Shown here: positions 29,884-39,741 of the stretch, one piece after another
How the letters are laid out: the number at the start of each line of letters is the position of its first letter
Position numbering within the stretch: the first letter of the stretch is position 1
Assembly: GCA_017506865.1 (NCBI GenBank)
Contig: JAFCMP010000201.1
Span: 186,001 to 250,000, forward strand
Reading direction: 5' to 3'
Source: Tribonema minus
Lineage: Eukaryota > Sar > Xanthophyceae > Tribonematales > Tribonemataceae
DNA: 64,000 bases
Position numbers and translations under genes: made by a program
Notes under the pieces: generated by a model
The model's input: only the letters and a program-made list of their open reading frames with translations
Database searches by the model: none
What the model was told of the DNA's origin: nothing

Positions 29884-31632
29884 TCATTCACACTGGCACG
29901 GGCATCCGGCGTCGTGAAGTGCTTTCTTGATGCTGTACCGCCCAAGCGACACATCATCACAGTAGTCTGGTGTCCAGTCACCCCAGGGGCAGCCCTGCTG
30001 TGCTGCCCACAAGACCGCTGCTGCATCGAGTTCATCAGCACCAACAGCATCAGCAACTTCGCTGAGCTGCGGCCATGTGGCGCCTTCGCTGCGCAGCCAG
30101 CTGATCATTTGCTTCAAGTTGAAGGTGGGGGTATCATGCCCGAACAAGCCAAACAACGCGTGTGTCACCATCTCACAGCTCCAACTGCCCCCTACGCTTC
30201 GCAGCCACTCCATCTGCGACGGAGTTGCGCGAGCCACGCCCTCTTGGAAGCTCAGCTCGCAGATGCATGCGATGTCGTGCGGGCAGCCTACCTGATGCAG
30301 CCACTGCAGAGTAGTTAAGTGCCCAAAGGTAGCTGCAATCGTCATGGTGTGAGGCGTGAATGGCAGCGACTGCTCGTGGCGCAGCCACTGCATCACCTCA
30401 ATGCGGCCGCCTGCTGCAGCCCTGTCCATTACGGTGAAATGGTGACGCACACCATCATTATGAAACCAGAGGTCAATAGGCGCATCGACCCACTCAGGGC
30501 TGCTCAAGTCCACTACCGACAAGTCTTGAATGAAGGTACCAAACAGCACCTGTCCCCGGTCTTCGTGCATGAGAAATTTGAGGGCCACTAGCCGGCCATT
30601 CTCCGCAGCTATGTGGCACAAGTGGGTACAGTACCACACCGGCCACGGCCGCACCTGTTGCGACAGCCAGATGAGCACTGCCTTCTGTTCCTTGTCATCG
30701 TACGCACTACGCAAGACATCGATGCCAACATTGATCCATGTTTGGTCCTCCACCTGTTCGCCGCTCTCCAGCGCCAGTGCGGGCAGCCTGTAGAGAACGC
30801 CGGTGCGCTGGGCGCGAGTTGCGCCAATTACGACGCCGGCTGAGACCGGCAGGCCGAGCTGGCGCAGGCGATGTATGACCTCCATCGATCCGGATGCGCC
30901 TGCTGCGCGCTGCACAGCACCACTCTGTACAAGAGCAGGCACATCGGCGCCGCACGCCAGCGCCATCTCCAGCCGAGCTGGCGTCTCCACCACGGCTGGC
31001 CCCGAGGTCACGCACACCCACGATGCACCCTGTTGACGCGCCGTGACGGACATGTATGCCGTGCGCCAGGAGCGCGCGACTGGCACCAGGTATAACCACT
31101 GGCCGCGCCCCACAAAGCTGAGTACTGATTCCAGCAGCTGTGGACTCGCCAGTACGGCGCGCCGGGGCCCGTCGCCAACGACTTCGCTGCGCGAGTGCAC
31201 ACACGCCCTGGCGTAATCGCTGCTTGTGGCCTTCGCTATGTCCTGCAGTCTTGTCCCCATGGCCTCCAGGGTGTAGGCTAGAATGGTCACACCATCGCTC
31301 AAGGATGGGCTAATGTCACCCAAGACCAGAAGCATGGCCGCTCGCTCGGCTGCCAACTCCATCGCCTCCGTCGCCGCTACCGCTCGCTCTGCACACGTGC
31401 CACACGGGGAGAGGGATGAAGCATGAGCGCGAGCCTTAAAGTACACAGGGCGAATGTGGATAGCACTGCGCACATCGACCTCTGCAGCTAGCAACCCACC
31501 TGCAGGTGAAAGAGCCACCAGGTTGTAGCCATGTGACATCCATCGTCTCTCGGTCAGCAGGCGTTTGGATCTCATCTGCAGCACATCGAACACGTGTTGA
31601 TGGTGTGAATCGAGATCATCTCCCTCATTCAT
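29884..31632 (-). CDS. F-box/ankyrin-like repeat protein, paralogue 1
   Basis: The continuous frame gives 582 residues, but an intron 31499-31389 (GTGGGT...GTGCAG, 111 nt, no stop) is likely because the paralogue's equivalent stretch has a stop and a length not divisible by three. The spliced product is ~545 residues from exons 31632-31500 and 31388-29884. After an N-terminal helical region there is an F-box-like segment (LLESVLSFVGRG, then VPVARSWRTAY). Ankyrin-like repeats follow, such as GRIEVMQWLRHEQ, GHLTTLQWLHQVGCP and QMISWLRSEGATWP, ending CPCQCE and TGA. Such proteins are usually substrate adaptors in ubiquitin ligases; that is family inference. Confidence 0.75.
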   Translation of the reverse strand: MNEGDDLDSHHQHVFDVLQMRSKRLLTERRWMSHGYNLVALSPAGGLLAAEVDVRSAIHIRPVYFKARAHASSLSPCGTCAERAVAATEAMELAAERAAMLLVLGDISPSLSDGVTILAYTLEAMGTRLQDIAKATSSDYARACVHSRSEVVGDGPRRAVLASPQLLESVLSFVGRGQWLYLVPVARSWRTAYMSVTARQQGASWVCVTSGPAVVETPARLEMALACGADVPALVQSGAVQRAAGASGSMEVIHRLRQLGLPVSAGVVIGATRAQRTGVLYRLPALALESGEQVEDQTWINVGIDVLRSAYDDKEQKAVLIWLSQQVRPWPVWYCTHLCHIAAENGRLVALKFLMHEDRGQVLFGTFIQDLSVVDLSSPEWVDAPIDLWFHNDGVRHHFTVMDRAAAGGRIEVMQWLRHEQSLPFTPHTMTIAATFGHLTTLQWLHQVGCPHDIACICELSFQEGVARATPSQMEWLRSVGGSWSCEMVTHALFGLFGHDTPTFNLKQMISWLRSEGATWPQLSEVADAVGADELDAAAVLWAAQQGCPWGDWTPDYCDDVSLGRYSIKKALHDAGCPCQCE

Positions 31633-32301
31633 GGCGTTCTAGACGTTGGGCACCCACAACAGAGGCCTCGGGTTCTTTGCAACAACAACTACTTCAAGTT
31701 TGAAGAAAAAGTGTAATCGTGTTTCCTTTCTTCCTCTTGCTTCCCGGCAGAGACAAACAAACACAGGAAACACACATGTGACATTTTTGGTTGCCAGGAT
31801 GTATTGCCATGTGACCGGTGTGTGGGGGGTCCCGTGGAGAATCGACCCCCGGGCTGCAGTGCTCAGCAGCCCAAGCCTTCAACGGGCCGAACGCCCAGGG
31901 GACCCCCCCACCGCCGCCCCCCGCACCCACCCGCCCCCCTCGCGCAGGGGCCCGACCACCCATGGCAGGGTGGGCGGGGGAGGTGTGGGGGGGAACTGTC
32001 ACCAGCCACCACCTGTTGCAACCACTTGACAATGTGACACATCTCGTTCATCATCACAAAGGCAACCCCGGGGCCCAAATTGAATGTTTGATGCGCACAC
32101 CAGCGCGTCAATTGACTTAAGTCGTGTGACTCAGAGGCACTGCAATGACATGTGCACACTGGCAACATTTGACCAGACAAGCTTTGGACTTTCAAAGTTA
32201 CAATGTAAACAATTGATTAGACATCATCTCATTGCGCACTGCCACGCCACCCTGCGCGGACACGTCTAGTGCGCTGAGGCTTCAAGCTGCCACCATTATG
32301 G
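31633..32301. other. interval between paralogue 1 start and the DIRS-type element
   Basis: It contains the 5' flank of the F-box/ankyrin-like gene and, on the right, the 3' end of the DIRS-type element. A C-rich block lies at 31890-31960 and G-rich sequence at 31970-31995. Terminal repeats of the DIRS element could not be identified by eye. Confidence 0.45.
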
Positions 32302-33441
32302 TCAACTACCCGGCACGAGTGCGGAGGAGGCATTCTCCATCTCCGGCGAAAGCCTGATGTAGGTTCTGAACACTGCCAACTTCCACCTCCCCGCTTTCAT
32401 GATTTCAGTATCAGACCTGCCTGCTATCATCATCGCAGTGGCCCCCCCCACTCGCCCTGAATGGAGAGCATACTCTGCAGGTGGGCCTTCACCCCCCACA
32501 ATTGACACCATCTGTCGCAGAATGCGTGTTGCGTCTCGACGCCTGACCACACTGAATGCTGCCCCCCGCGCGTAGGCCATCACAGGCGCCGTGTCTGGTA
32601 AACCAGGAAAAAGGCCCAATAATTCGATCATGACCTGTGCACATGCCCCTGACCTTGCTATATCTGCCCCCACCCTTTTCTGATCCCCTTTGGATGCTTT
32701 GAAGTGTACCACCACCACTTCGGCTTCCCTGTACCTCTCTCGCGGCAGGGGAGCCCCCCCTTTCCTAAATGTTAAGCTACCCCTGGTCAAACCGTAATCC
32801 GGCCGCACCGCCCCTGTGGCATCCTCCCCCCATGTTTCAGAGGCTCGCAGCATCCACAGGTATGAAAGCGCTAGGCCATACCATACCAACCTACCCCCCG
32901 GAGCCGTTGCCCACAACCGTGCGCACTGACTCATCTGCCTACCCTGACATATCTGGTGCCACGTCAGGCCCCGACGGAAGGGGCGCACATTTGTGCCACT
33001 GATACCCTGCCGTCGTGCAATGCCCTCCGACACTGCTCTCACATGAAAATGCTTCACCGGCAACTCACCCCCCCCCCACATCTTGTGGAAGTAGTTGAGT
33101 GCTGACACCTTCGACCGTATCGTGTTGGCCTGATTTTCACGCTGGTGAAACAGCTGTGCCATGAAATCCCCCACTTGAGCGGCCTTTTCCGCGTCGCAGA
33201 GCGACACAACTATAAAATCTGGCAACCCTGCCGCCCGCCTGAACTTCAACCACTGAGTCAAGGCCGTCCTATACTGGCCCATAGATGTTGCTCGCACGCT
33301 GTCTCTGGCCACTGGCAGCTCCTGGCTAAGGCAGCGGTAATAATGTGCATCTCGCGTTGGCTCAGCCCTGCCCGTCCGACTCGCCAGTTTACGTCTGGGA
33401 ACCGTGCCTGTAACTCCGCCTGCACGCGCACAGTATCCCAC
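32302..33441 (-). CDS. tyrosine recombinase of the DIRS-type element
   Basis: 379 residues. The catalytic pattern of tyrosine recombinases is visible: Arg199 in MLRASETWGED, His327-x-x-Arg330 in LHSGRVGGAT, and the nucleophile Tyr361 in FRTYIRLSPE, preceded by AGRWK. An N-terminal SAM-like region (QYRTALTQWLKFRR, RSKVSALNYFHKMW) fits DNA binding. It would integrate the circular cDNA. The first ~50 codons overlap the RNase H end in another frame, so the true start may lie downstream. It ends in TGA; no internal stop. Confidence 0.9.
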   Translation of the reverse strand: MGYCARAGGVTGTVPRRKLASRTGRAEPTRDAHYYRCLSQELPVARDSVRATSMGQYRTALTQWLKFRRAAGLPDFIVVSLCDAEKAAQVGDFMAQLFHQRENQANTIRSKVSALNYFHKMWGGGELPVKHFHVRAVSEGIARRQGISGTNVRPFRRGLTWHQICQGRQMSQCARLWATAPGGRLVWYGLALSYLWMLRASETWGEDATGAVRPDYGLTRGSLTFRKGGAPLPRERYREAEVVVVHFKASKGDQKRVGADIARSGACAQVMIELLGLFPGLPDTAPVMAYARGAAFSVVRRRDATRILRQMVSIVGGEGPPAEYALHSGRVGGATAMMIAGRSDTEIMKAGRWKLAVFRTYIRLSPEMENASSALVPGS

Positions 33442-33533
33442 CGGGAAATACCATCAGCAGTCACATTGAGTTTGCCTGGCACGTGGCGCGCATTCAAACT
33501 CCACCCTCCAATCAGTTCGACTGCACCCAACAA
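33258..33533 (-). pseudogene. C-terminal end of DIRS RNase H, separated by an in-frame TAA
   Basis: Same frame as the reverse transcriptase ORF that stops at 33537-33539. It reads AVELIGGWSLNARHVPGKLN then VTADGISRWD, the typical end of a DIRS/Ty3 RNase H (H-x-P-G-x-x-N, A-D-x-x-S-R). Removal of the single TAA would restore continuity. The N-terminal Met is not a true start. Confidence 0.8.
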
Positions 33534-33536
33534 GGC

Positions 33537-35504
33537 TTAGCGCAACAACCCTCCATTCCTAGGGTCTGCGGCCCCCCCACCTTTTTGAACCCAACCCACT
33601 GCAGAGGTGTTGTCCCCTCGCAGCAGCACCACCCCCCCTGGGACAGGGGGTGCATGGTTTTCCACCACCACCATCACCCAAGCCGTCATCACCATCCCCA
33701 CCAGCTCAAGCAAGTTGATATGTATCGAACCGTCGCCCACCTTGACCTTCGTCCCCTTGTTGAGACGACTTGTCTGCTCTACCGTCAAGTCATATCGCCA
33801 CCATACTCCAGTGACCTCGCAAAACCCTCCAATCGCCGTGTAGCTCGCGTCAGACCACCACTGGCGATCTGCCTTGCGTTTCACGAGGGCCGCTATGGGC
33901 ATGCTCAGTGCGGCTGTCCCTACCCGGGGCCCCACTGCCCACCGCCAAAACACCAAGTCCTTGAGTGCCTCTGCGCCTATCGCTATGGCTGCACCTCCTG
34001 AGTATTTCGTAGTGCATTGACCTCCTTTGAGGAGACCCCGCAACCGCCAAACAAACAACTTTCCGGCCCGAACGCCGTATGTGGCCCAGGACACCTTGCC
34101 CAACAGGCTCCACAACTCTTTCCGCCGAGCCTGCTGCCGGTGTGGCTGCCAAGATTCCAGCAGCGTCTGAAAAGCAGATTGTGTGTCTGCCGGCATTCTT
34201 ATCACCATCGCTTCAGTATCAACCTCCCAACCCAGCACTGTCATCGTCGAATCCCAGTTTGTCACCTTGTTCTTTGATATCGCAGGCGGCAACCCCTCCT
34301 GCAGCTCGCCAAGCAACCGAAAATGGGCGTGGGCCGCGCTGCGAGTCACTGCAAGCAGCGCTTCCTGGTCCCATTCTACCATGACCATGATCAAGTCGTC
34401 CACATACATGCGCCACGGTGCCCATACTGGGTCGGAAGGCCCACCTCCCTGTACGCGGCGTCGGGCTCTGTCGTCCAACGGCACCGGTACCACCTGCCGC
34501 GGGCTCACCGCTGGCACCACCGTTACGTGTGACACGAATTGAGCGGCCGCGAGTCCCGGGATTGGTCCTTCGCCCGGCGCCTCTTGGTGAACCGACCACT
34601 CTATCGCCCCGCCGGCCAGGCTCCACCACCCCGGTGAAGACCGCCAACCGAACTGCAACCGCAGGTCCACCACCACCAGATCATTGTACCTGTAGCCGAG
34701 CAATGGGCCTCTTACGTCGAGCGCCAACTGACGAAACGCCGACTTCACGTCCATCTTTGAAATCAAAATGCGTTTGCGTGGCCATGCCTGCCGTAACGAC
34801 CATATCCTGTACAGCATCGCCTCAAATATATGCCCACACCCCACGACAGGAGCCTCCTCAAACACCGTGGTATTGTTGACACTCTCGCCATGTAGCAAAG
34901 CAGACAAGTCATGCACCACGCGAAACTTTGCAGCACCCTCGTCGACCACAAACACGGGGTTGATGTGCAACCGTGTGCTGAAGTACATGCGGGCAATGGC
35001 AGCATGCATGACAATGCACCGACCCAGAGCAATGTCTTCCAAGACTTTGCAATCAAACACCGGCACATGCCGTGGCTCAAGGGGGTAATTTCCACGTGAC
35101 ACTGTCCATTCTGCCTCAAAATCTGCCTGCCGTTTGACAGACACCGGCACACCGTGCGCCACCACATCTAGCAGCTCCTGCAACCGCGGATAACCCTCCC
35201 CGCACCCAAAGAAAGACGCTGTAACCGCAAGCACCATGTGATCATTGCCTACCCCCAATGACTCCACCACCTTCACCATGTTGCCATCATGCGCAACAAT
35301 CAGCCCGCCGACTTCGTCTGCCAGAGACGACAGCGGCAGCAGTGACTTTCCGGCCATGGCCTGGTAGCAGCGCCACCGGGCGCGCATCTCAGCCGTAAGG
35401 CCTGGACCCCTATGCACAGTAGAAGAAGCAGAGCATTCACTTGCATGAGGCGGTGCATTCGACGTTTGATTCATCAACACGACAGTTAGACTGCGCGCGC
35501 ACAC
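33537..35504 (-). CDS. reverse transcriptase / RNase H of the DIRS-type element
   Basis: 655 codons. Reverse transcriptase motifs: KFRVVHDLS; motif A ISKMDVKSAFRQLALD (~250); FGWRSSPGWWSLAGG (motif B position); motif C MYVDDLIMV (~367); LGWEVDT. RNase H: QWWSDASYTAIGGF (~547), a Glu-containing NLLELVGM, and LLRGDNTSAVGWVQKG (~635). A TAA at codon 656 cuts the domain before its final Asp-Ser-Arg block. There is no integrase. The start is arbitrary; the conserved region begins near residue 40. Confidence 0.88.
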   Translation of the reverse strand: MCARSLTVVLMNQTSNAPPHASECSASSTVHRGPGLTAEMRARWRCYQAMAGKSLLPLSSLADEVGGLIVAHDGNMVKVVESLGVGNDHMVLAVTASFFGCGEGYPRLQELLDVVAHGVPVSVKRQADFEAEWTVSRGNYPLEPRHVPVFDCKVLEDIALGRCIVMHAAIARMYFSTRLHINPVFVVDEGAAKFRVVHDLSALLHGESVNNTTVFEEAPVVGCGHIFEAMLYRIWSLRQAWPRKRILISKMDVKSAFRQLALDVRGPLLGYRYNDLVVVDLRLQFGWRSSPGWWSLAGGAIEWSVHQEAPGEGPIPGLAAAQFVSHVTVVPAVSPRQVVPVPLDDRARRRVQGGGPSDPVWAPWRMYVDDLIMVMVEWDQEALLAVTRSAAHAHFRLLGELQEGLPPAISKNKVTNWDSTMTVLGWEVDTEAMVIRMPADTQSAFQTLLESWQPHRQQARRKELWSLLGKVSWATYGVRAGKLFVWRLRGLLKGGQCTTKYSGGAAIAIGAEALKDLVFWRWAVGPRVGTAALSMPIAALVKRKADRQWWSDASYTAIGGFCEVTGVWWRYDLTVEQTSRLNKGTKVKVGDGSIHINLLELVGMVMTAWVMVVVENHAPPVPGGVVLLRGDNTSAVGWVQKGGGAADPRNGGLLR

Positions 35505-36355
35505 TCAGCTGCGCGCAACTCAAACCACCATCACATTGTTCACTCCCACCGGCGTCCTCACCACCCCGACCAGCTGCATCGCGCGCGAGAGGGGCCTGGG
35601 TCACTGCGTATGAGGCACCATCATCACCATCACCAACGTCAGACACGCCAACTTGCGCATTGCAACTGAGGTCCATCGGCGTGGCCTCTGAACCACTCGC
35701 ATGTGACCTTTGTACCTCGGCATGCACCAATGCTATGCCACTTTCATCACCATAAGCAGCGCACCGCACTGCGTATACCACCTCTGAATCATCACCACCC
35801 TTATCATCACCACAGTTGCGCACCGCGCATCCTGCACTTGTGATACCAGCCCCATGCGAGGCATCGTCGCGCACCGCGTCACCCCTCACCAAACCACCAT
35901 CAGTACCATCAACACAGCCATGCCATGTGACTGCGTGGAACACGCCCGCCACACAGCGTACCACCAACATGAAGTTGAGCTTGATGCCACACATCATCAC
36001 CACGGTGACCCTCGTCATCACTAGTAGTACCGCCTGCATCCGCGCCTGAGTCAGAGACACTAGGATCTGACCTGGCTGCAGCGCCGCTCAATGCATTGAG
36101 TGTTACAGTACCCCTAGCAACCGCACCACCTGATGGCTCACCTGCAATGGACACTGCCGCCAACGCGACAGCCCCGTGCGGCTGGCCCGCCTCCTCCGGC
36201 TGCCCGCAGCGCCCAGCGCTCCCTATCCCCGGCTGCACCCGCACGCCTCGCAGCTCCTGAGGCCTCCTCCGCGTAAGGCCCCACACCTCCGCTGCGTCCC
36301 TCGTCATCGCTGCCGCCATCGGCCCCCGCTCCCGCAAGCTCAGGGGCCCGCCCCC
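35505..36355 (-). other. linker between DIRS gag and RT
   Basis: Several overlapping short minus-strand frames (for example 36060-35437) of Asp/Gly/Ala-rich low-complexity sequence. No recognised domain. It may be the gag-pol junction, disrupted by frameshifts. Confidence 0.4.
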
Positions 36356-37501
36356 CTAGGTGTCGGAGTGGCGGTACTTGCAGGGCCCTGGGACGACGTT
36401 GCACGGGACTGGGTTCTGCTCCTTCACGTGCCTCCACCACACCCAGCAAACACCATAAGGGCAGTTCGCCGGCGCTCCCCGCGGCTGTGAGCGCGTGCCT
36501 CCTGCTCCCGCCGCTGCGCCAGCGCCCCGCCTGCACCCGCGCCGCCGCCCCCCGAGCCGACGGGTCTGCCGCCGCCCCGGAACGCGCCGTCGTACTTGCG
36601 CTTGCGCGCCGCCGCCACCGCTCGCGCCGCTATGTCCCCGTTGACCTCCAGCGCGCGAGCTGCGTTGGTCCACGCCACCGTCAGGATGTCCGGCACGTCC
36701 AGTGCCTCGCCGCTCCCAAAGGGGGGGGCCAACCGGTGGTGCTGGAGCAGACTCGTCGACAGCGCGTCCAGGTTGCTGGTCCACTCGTCCAAGTCCGAGT
36801 GGATGGCCCCCTGGATGGCCGCCAGATCTACGTCCGAGATCGTGACCCCTTCCTGGTGTACCACCAGCATCTCAAACTTTGCGAGCCTGACCTCGCAGAC
36901 CTCCATTTCCGACATGAAGGTCCGCGAGCCCTGCGGAAGCTCCGTGAGCCCGAGCCCGATCAGCTCCGCCAGGGCTGCCCGCATCAGCTTAAAACCCGTA
37001 TACAGGGCCTGATACGACCTCGCAGTCGCCTTGCCGCTGCGAGTGGCCGGATCGCGGATTGAAAAGGCGATCGGCTGCAGGTTGGAGACGTCCCACAGCA
37101 TGTTCGCCACTTTCTGGTCCACGTACACCGCTGTACGAGCCAGGACGTCGTGCAGCTTGCTGACCCGTTGTCCGCCGGTCAGCTTGATCATATGATAGGC
37201 AGAGTGGTAGGTACGCCGCACCGCAGCAGGAGGTGGCGACGGTAGGCCTCGTTCTCCATTAGCGACTTGCGCTCTCGAGTGAGTCACTGTCCTCACTAGA
37301 CGTGGATCGCGAAGATTCCTCGACCTGGAGCTGCACCTCCTGCGCCACTACGTCTTGCATGGAGCCCGCCATGGCTCCAATCTTGTCCTCCAGAGCGCCC
37401 AGCCTCTGCTCCACCGAGTTCATGAAGCGCTCGAGCCTATCGGATATATCTACGGGGTTTCCGTTGCCTGCTCTGCGGATTCCCCACTCTCACCCGACAT
37501 G
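36356..37501 (-). pseudogene. DIRS gag-like gene, frameshifted
   Basis: Starts near ATG 37501 (MSGESGESAEQAT). A shift leads into a coiled coil, RLERFMNSVEQRLGALEDK. A further shift leads into the longest frame, 37296-36424, with LTGGQRVSKLHDVLARTAVY and a basic Gly-rich end (AAARKRKYDGAFRGGG). The overlapping frame ending at 36356 carries a C-x6-C-x3-H end (CNVVPGPCKYRHS) that may be the RNA-binding finger. Three frames in sequence mean at least two indels. Confidence 0.65.
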
Positions 37502-37680
37502 GCTCAAAAACTACTCCCCCGGTTCGCTGCTGCCGTCCGCTCTGTGTTGCGCCAGCCGTAGGTGCCGCGCCTCACAAGATGTGGCCAGCCGCAGCCTCTC
37601 CGTGTCTCTCCCGTTCATCTGCGCGCAAAAAATCGTTTTAATTGCAGCTGTGTCGTGTCCAGGTCTAAAACGACAGCGCC

Positions 37681-39443
37681 ATGGATGAAGAAGAGTTTTA
37701 CGCTGCAAACCATAAGCACGTGTGCGATGTGCTGCAGATGAGGTCCAAGCGCCTGCTGACTGAGAGACCATGGATGTCACATGGATACAACATGGCGGCT
37801 CTTTCACCTGCAGGTGGGTTGTTTGCTGTAGGTTGCAGGATTTGAGGTGCGCAGCGTCATTTGAAGTCACCCTGTGTACTATCAAGCTCGCGCTCATGCT
37901 TCATCCCTCTCCCCGTGTGGCACATGCAGAGCGAGCGGTAGCGGCGACGGAGGCGATGGAGTTGGCAGCCGAGCGAGAGGCCATGCTTCTGGTATTGAGT
38001 GACATCAGCCCATCCTCGAACGGCGGTGTCACCATTCTAGCCTACACCCTTGAGGCCATGGGGGCAAGACTGCTGGAGGTAACGGAGGCCACAGAAAGCG
38101 ACGACGCCAGGGCGTGTGCGCCCTCGCGCAGCGAAGTTGTTGGCGACGGGCCCCGGCGTGCCGTACTGGCAAATCCGCAGCTGCTGGAATCAGTACTCAG
38201 CTTTGTGGGGCGTGGCCACCGGCTGTACTTGGTGCCAGTTGCGCGCTCCTGGCGCACCGCGTACATGTCCGTCACGGCACGTCAACAGGGTGCGGCGTGG
38301 GTGTGCGTGACCTCGGGGTCAGCCGTGGTGGAGACGCCAGCTCGGCTGGAGATGGCGCTGGCGCGCGGCGCCGATGTGCCTGCTCTTGTAAAGAGTTGTG
38401 ATGTGCAGCGCGCAGCAGGTACATCGGGATCGATGGAGGTCATACATCGTCTGCGCCAGCTCGGCATGGTGGTATCGGACGGCGTCGTACTTCAGGTACT
38501 AATTGGCGCAACTTGCGCCCGGCGTACCGGCGTTCTCTACAGGCTGCCTGCGCTGGCGCTGGAGAGCGGCGAGCAGGTGGACCATCAAACATGGACCTAC
38601 GCTGGCATCTGTGTTTTGCGCAGTGCGTACGATGAGGAGGAACAGAAGGCAGTGCTCATCTGGCTGTCGCAACAGGTGCGGCCGTGGCCGGTGTGGTACT
38701 GCACCTGTTTGTGCCACACCGCTGCGGAGAACGGCCGGCTAGCGTCCCTCAAATTTCTCATGCACAAAGACTGTGGACAGGTGCTGTTTGGTTCCCTTGT
38801 TCAAGACTTGTCAGTGATAGACTTCAGCAGCCCTGAGCGGGCCGATGCGCCTACTGACCTCTGCTTTCAGTTTGTTGGTGGTGTACACCACCATGTCACT
38901 GTGATGAACAGGGCTGCAGCAGGCGGCCACATTAAGGTCATGCAGTGGCTGCACCACGAGCAGCCGCTGCCAGTCACGCCTCAAACCATGTCTGTTGCAG
39001 CCGCCAACGGGCGCTTGGCTGCTCTGCAGTGGCTGCATCAGGTAGGCTGCCCGTACGACATCGCATACATCTGTAAGCTGAGCTTCCAAGAGGGCGTGGC
39101 TCGCGCAACTCCGTCGCAGATGGAGTGGCTGCGAAGCGTAGGGGGCAGTTGGAGCTATGAGATGGTGACAGCCGCGTTATATGACTTGGTAGGGTATTGC
39201 ACCTCCACCTCTAAGGAAATGATCGGTTGGCTGCGCTCCGAGGGCGCCCCATGGCCGCAGCTCAGTGAACTGGCTGTTGCTGTTGGTGCTGAGGACCTCA
39301 ATGCAGCAGCTGTCTTGTGGGCAGCACAGCAGGGCTGCCCCTGGGGTGACTGGACATCCGAATGCTGTGACGCTATGTCGCACGGGCGGTACAGCATCAA
39401 GACAGCAATTCACGACGCCAGATGCCCGTGCCAGTGCGAATGA
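37681..39443 (+). CDS. F-box/ankyrin-like repeat protein, paralogue 2 (spliced)
   Basis: Start ATG at 37681 (MDEEEFYAANHKHVCDVLQM). Exon 1 is 37681-37813; the intron 37814-37929 (GTGGGT...ATGCAG, 116 nt, with an in-frame TGA) joins exon 2 37930-39443 in phase. The product is ~548 residues. An F-box-like segment (LLESVLSFVGRG) and ankyrin-like repeats (GHIKVMQWLHHEQ, GRLAALQWLHQVGCP, EMIGWLRSEGAPWP) end in CPCQCE and TGA. It is about 85% similar to the copy at 29884-31632, which it mirrors. A short identical stretch sits just before the ATG (GTCTAAAACG versus GTCTAGAACG), and the 3' flanks are also alike. Confidence 0.8.
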
Positions 39444-39741
39444 ACATGGCACCTGCGAATCATGCTCCTCCTGGTAGACATCTTGGCTTTCGTTGGTGCT
39501 TGTCCAACGCTGCAGCATTGCAGCTTTTGTGGAGATCAGTCCTACAATAAAATGAGATTGCCGTTGCAATGTTTATTGGACACAGTGTGATCGAGTGCAT
39601 ATCAGTGTTGTCACTTCATGTCCGACTCTAATTGATAGACACAAATCCATATAGCATGCGACGCACCAGGTTCCTTATTATTGTCAACATGTTTCGCTGG
39701 CCCAGGGGCAACTAAGATTCAAGCACGTACGCCGCTTACAT
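39444..39741. other. 3' flank of paralogue 2
   Basis: No gene. The first ~100 bp match the 3' flank of paralogue 1 (GCACCTGCGAATCATGC). The rest has no recognised feature before duplication copy B. Confidence 0.5.

Larger units (their letters stand above)
32302..37501 (-). mobile_element. DIRS-type tyrosine-recombinase retrotransposon, decayed
   Basis: In minus-strand order: gag-like frames (37501-36356, with frameshifts), a variable linker (36355-35505), reverse transcriptase plus RNase H (35504-33258, one in-frame TAA), and a tyrosine recombinase (33441-32302) overlapping the RNase H end. RT, RNase H and tyrosine recombinase instead of a DDE integrase define DIRS/PAT/Ngaro-type elements. 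It sits between two divergent F-box/ankyrin-like paralogues. Split direct or inverted termini were not found. Confidence 0.88.

Noticed and set aside
21687-33539. Variant genetic code with TAA/TAG as glutamine
   Set aside because: The host-like GBP and TspO-like genes themselves end in TAG at plausible places, and the two internal TAR codons lie only in transposons; simple mutation is more economical.
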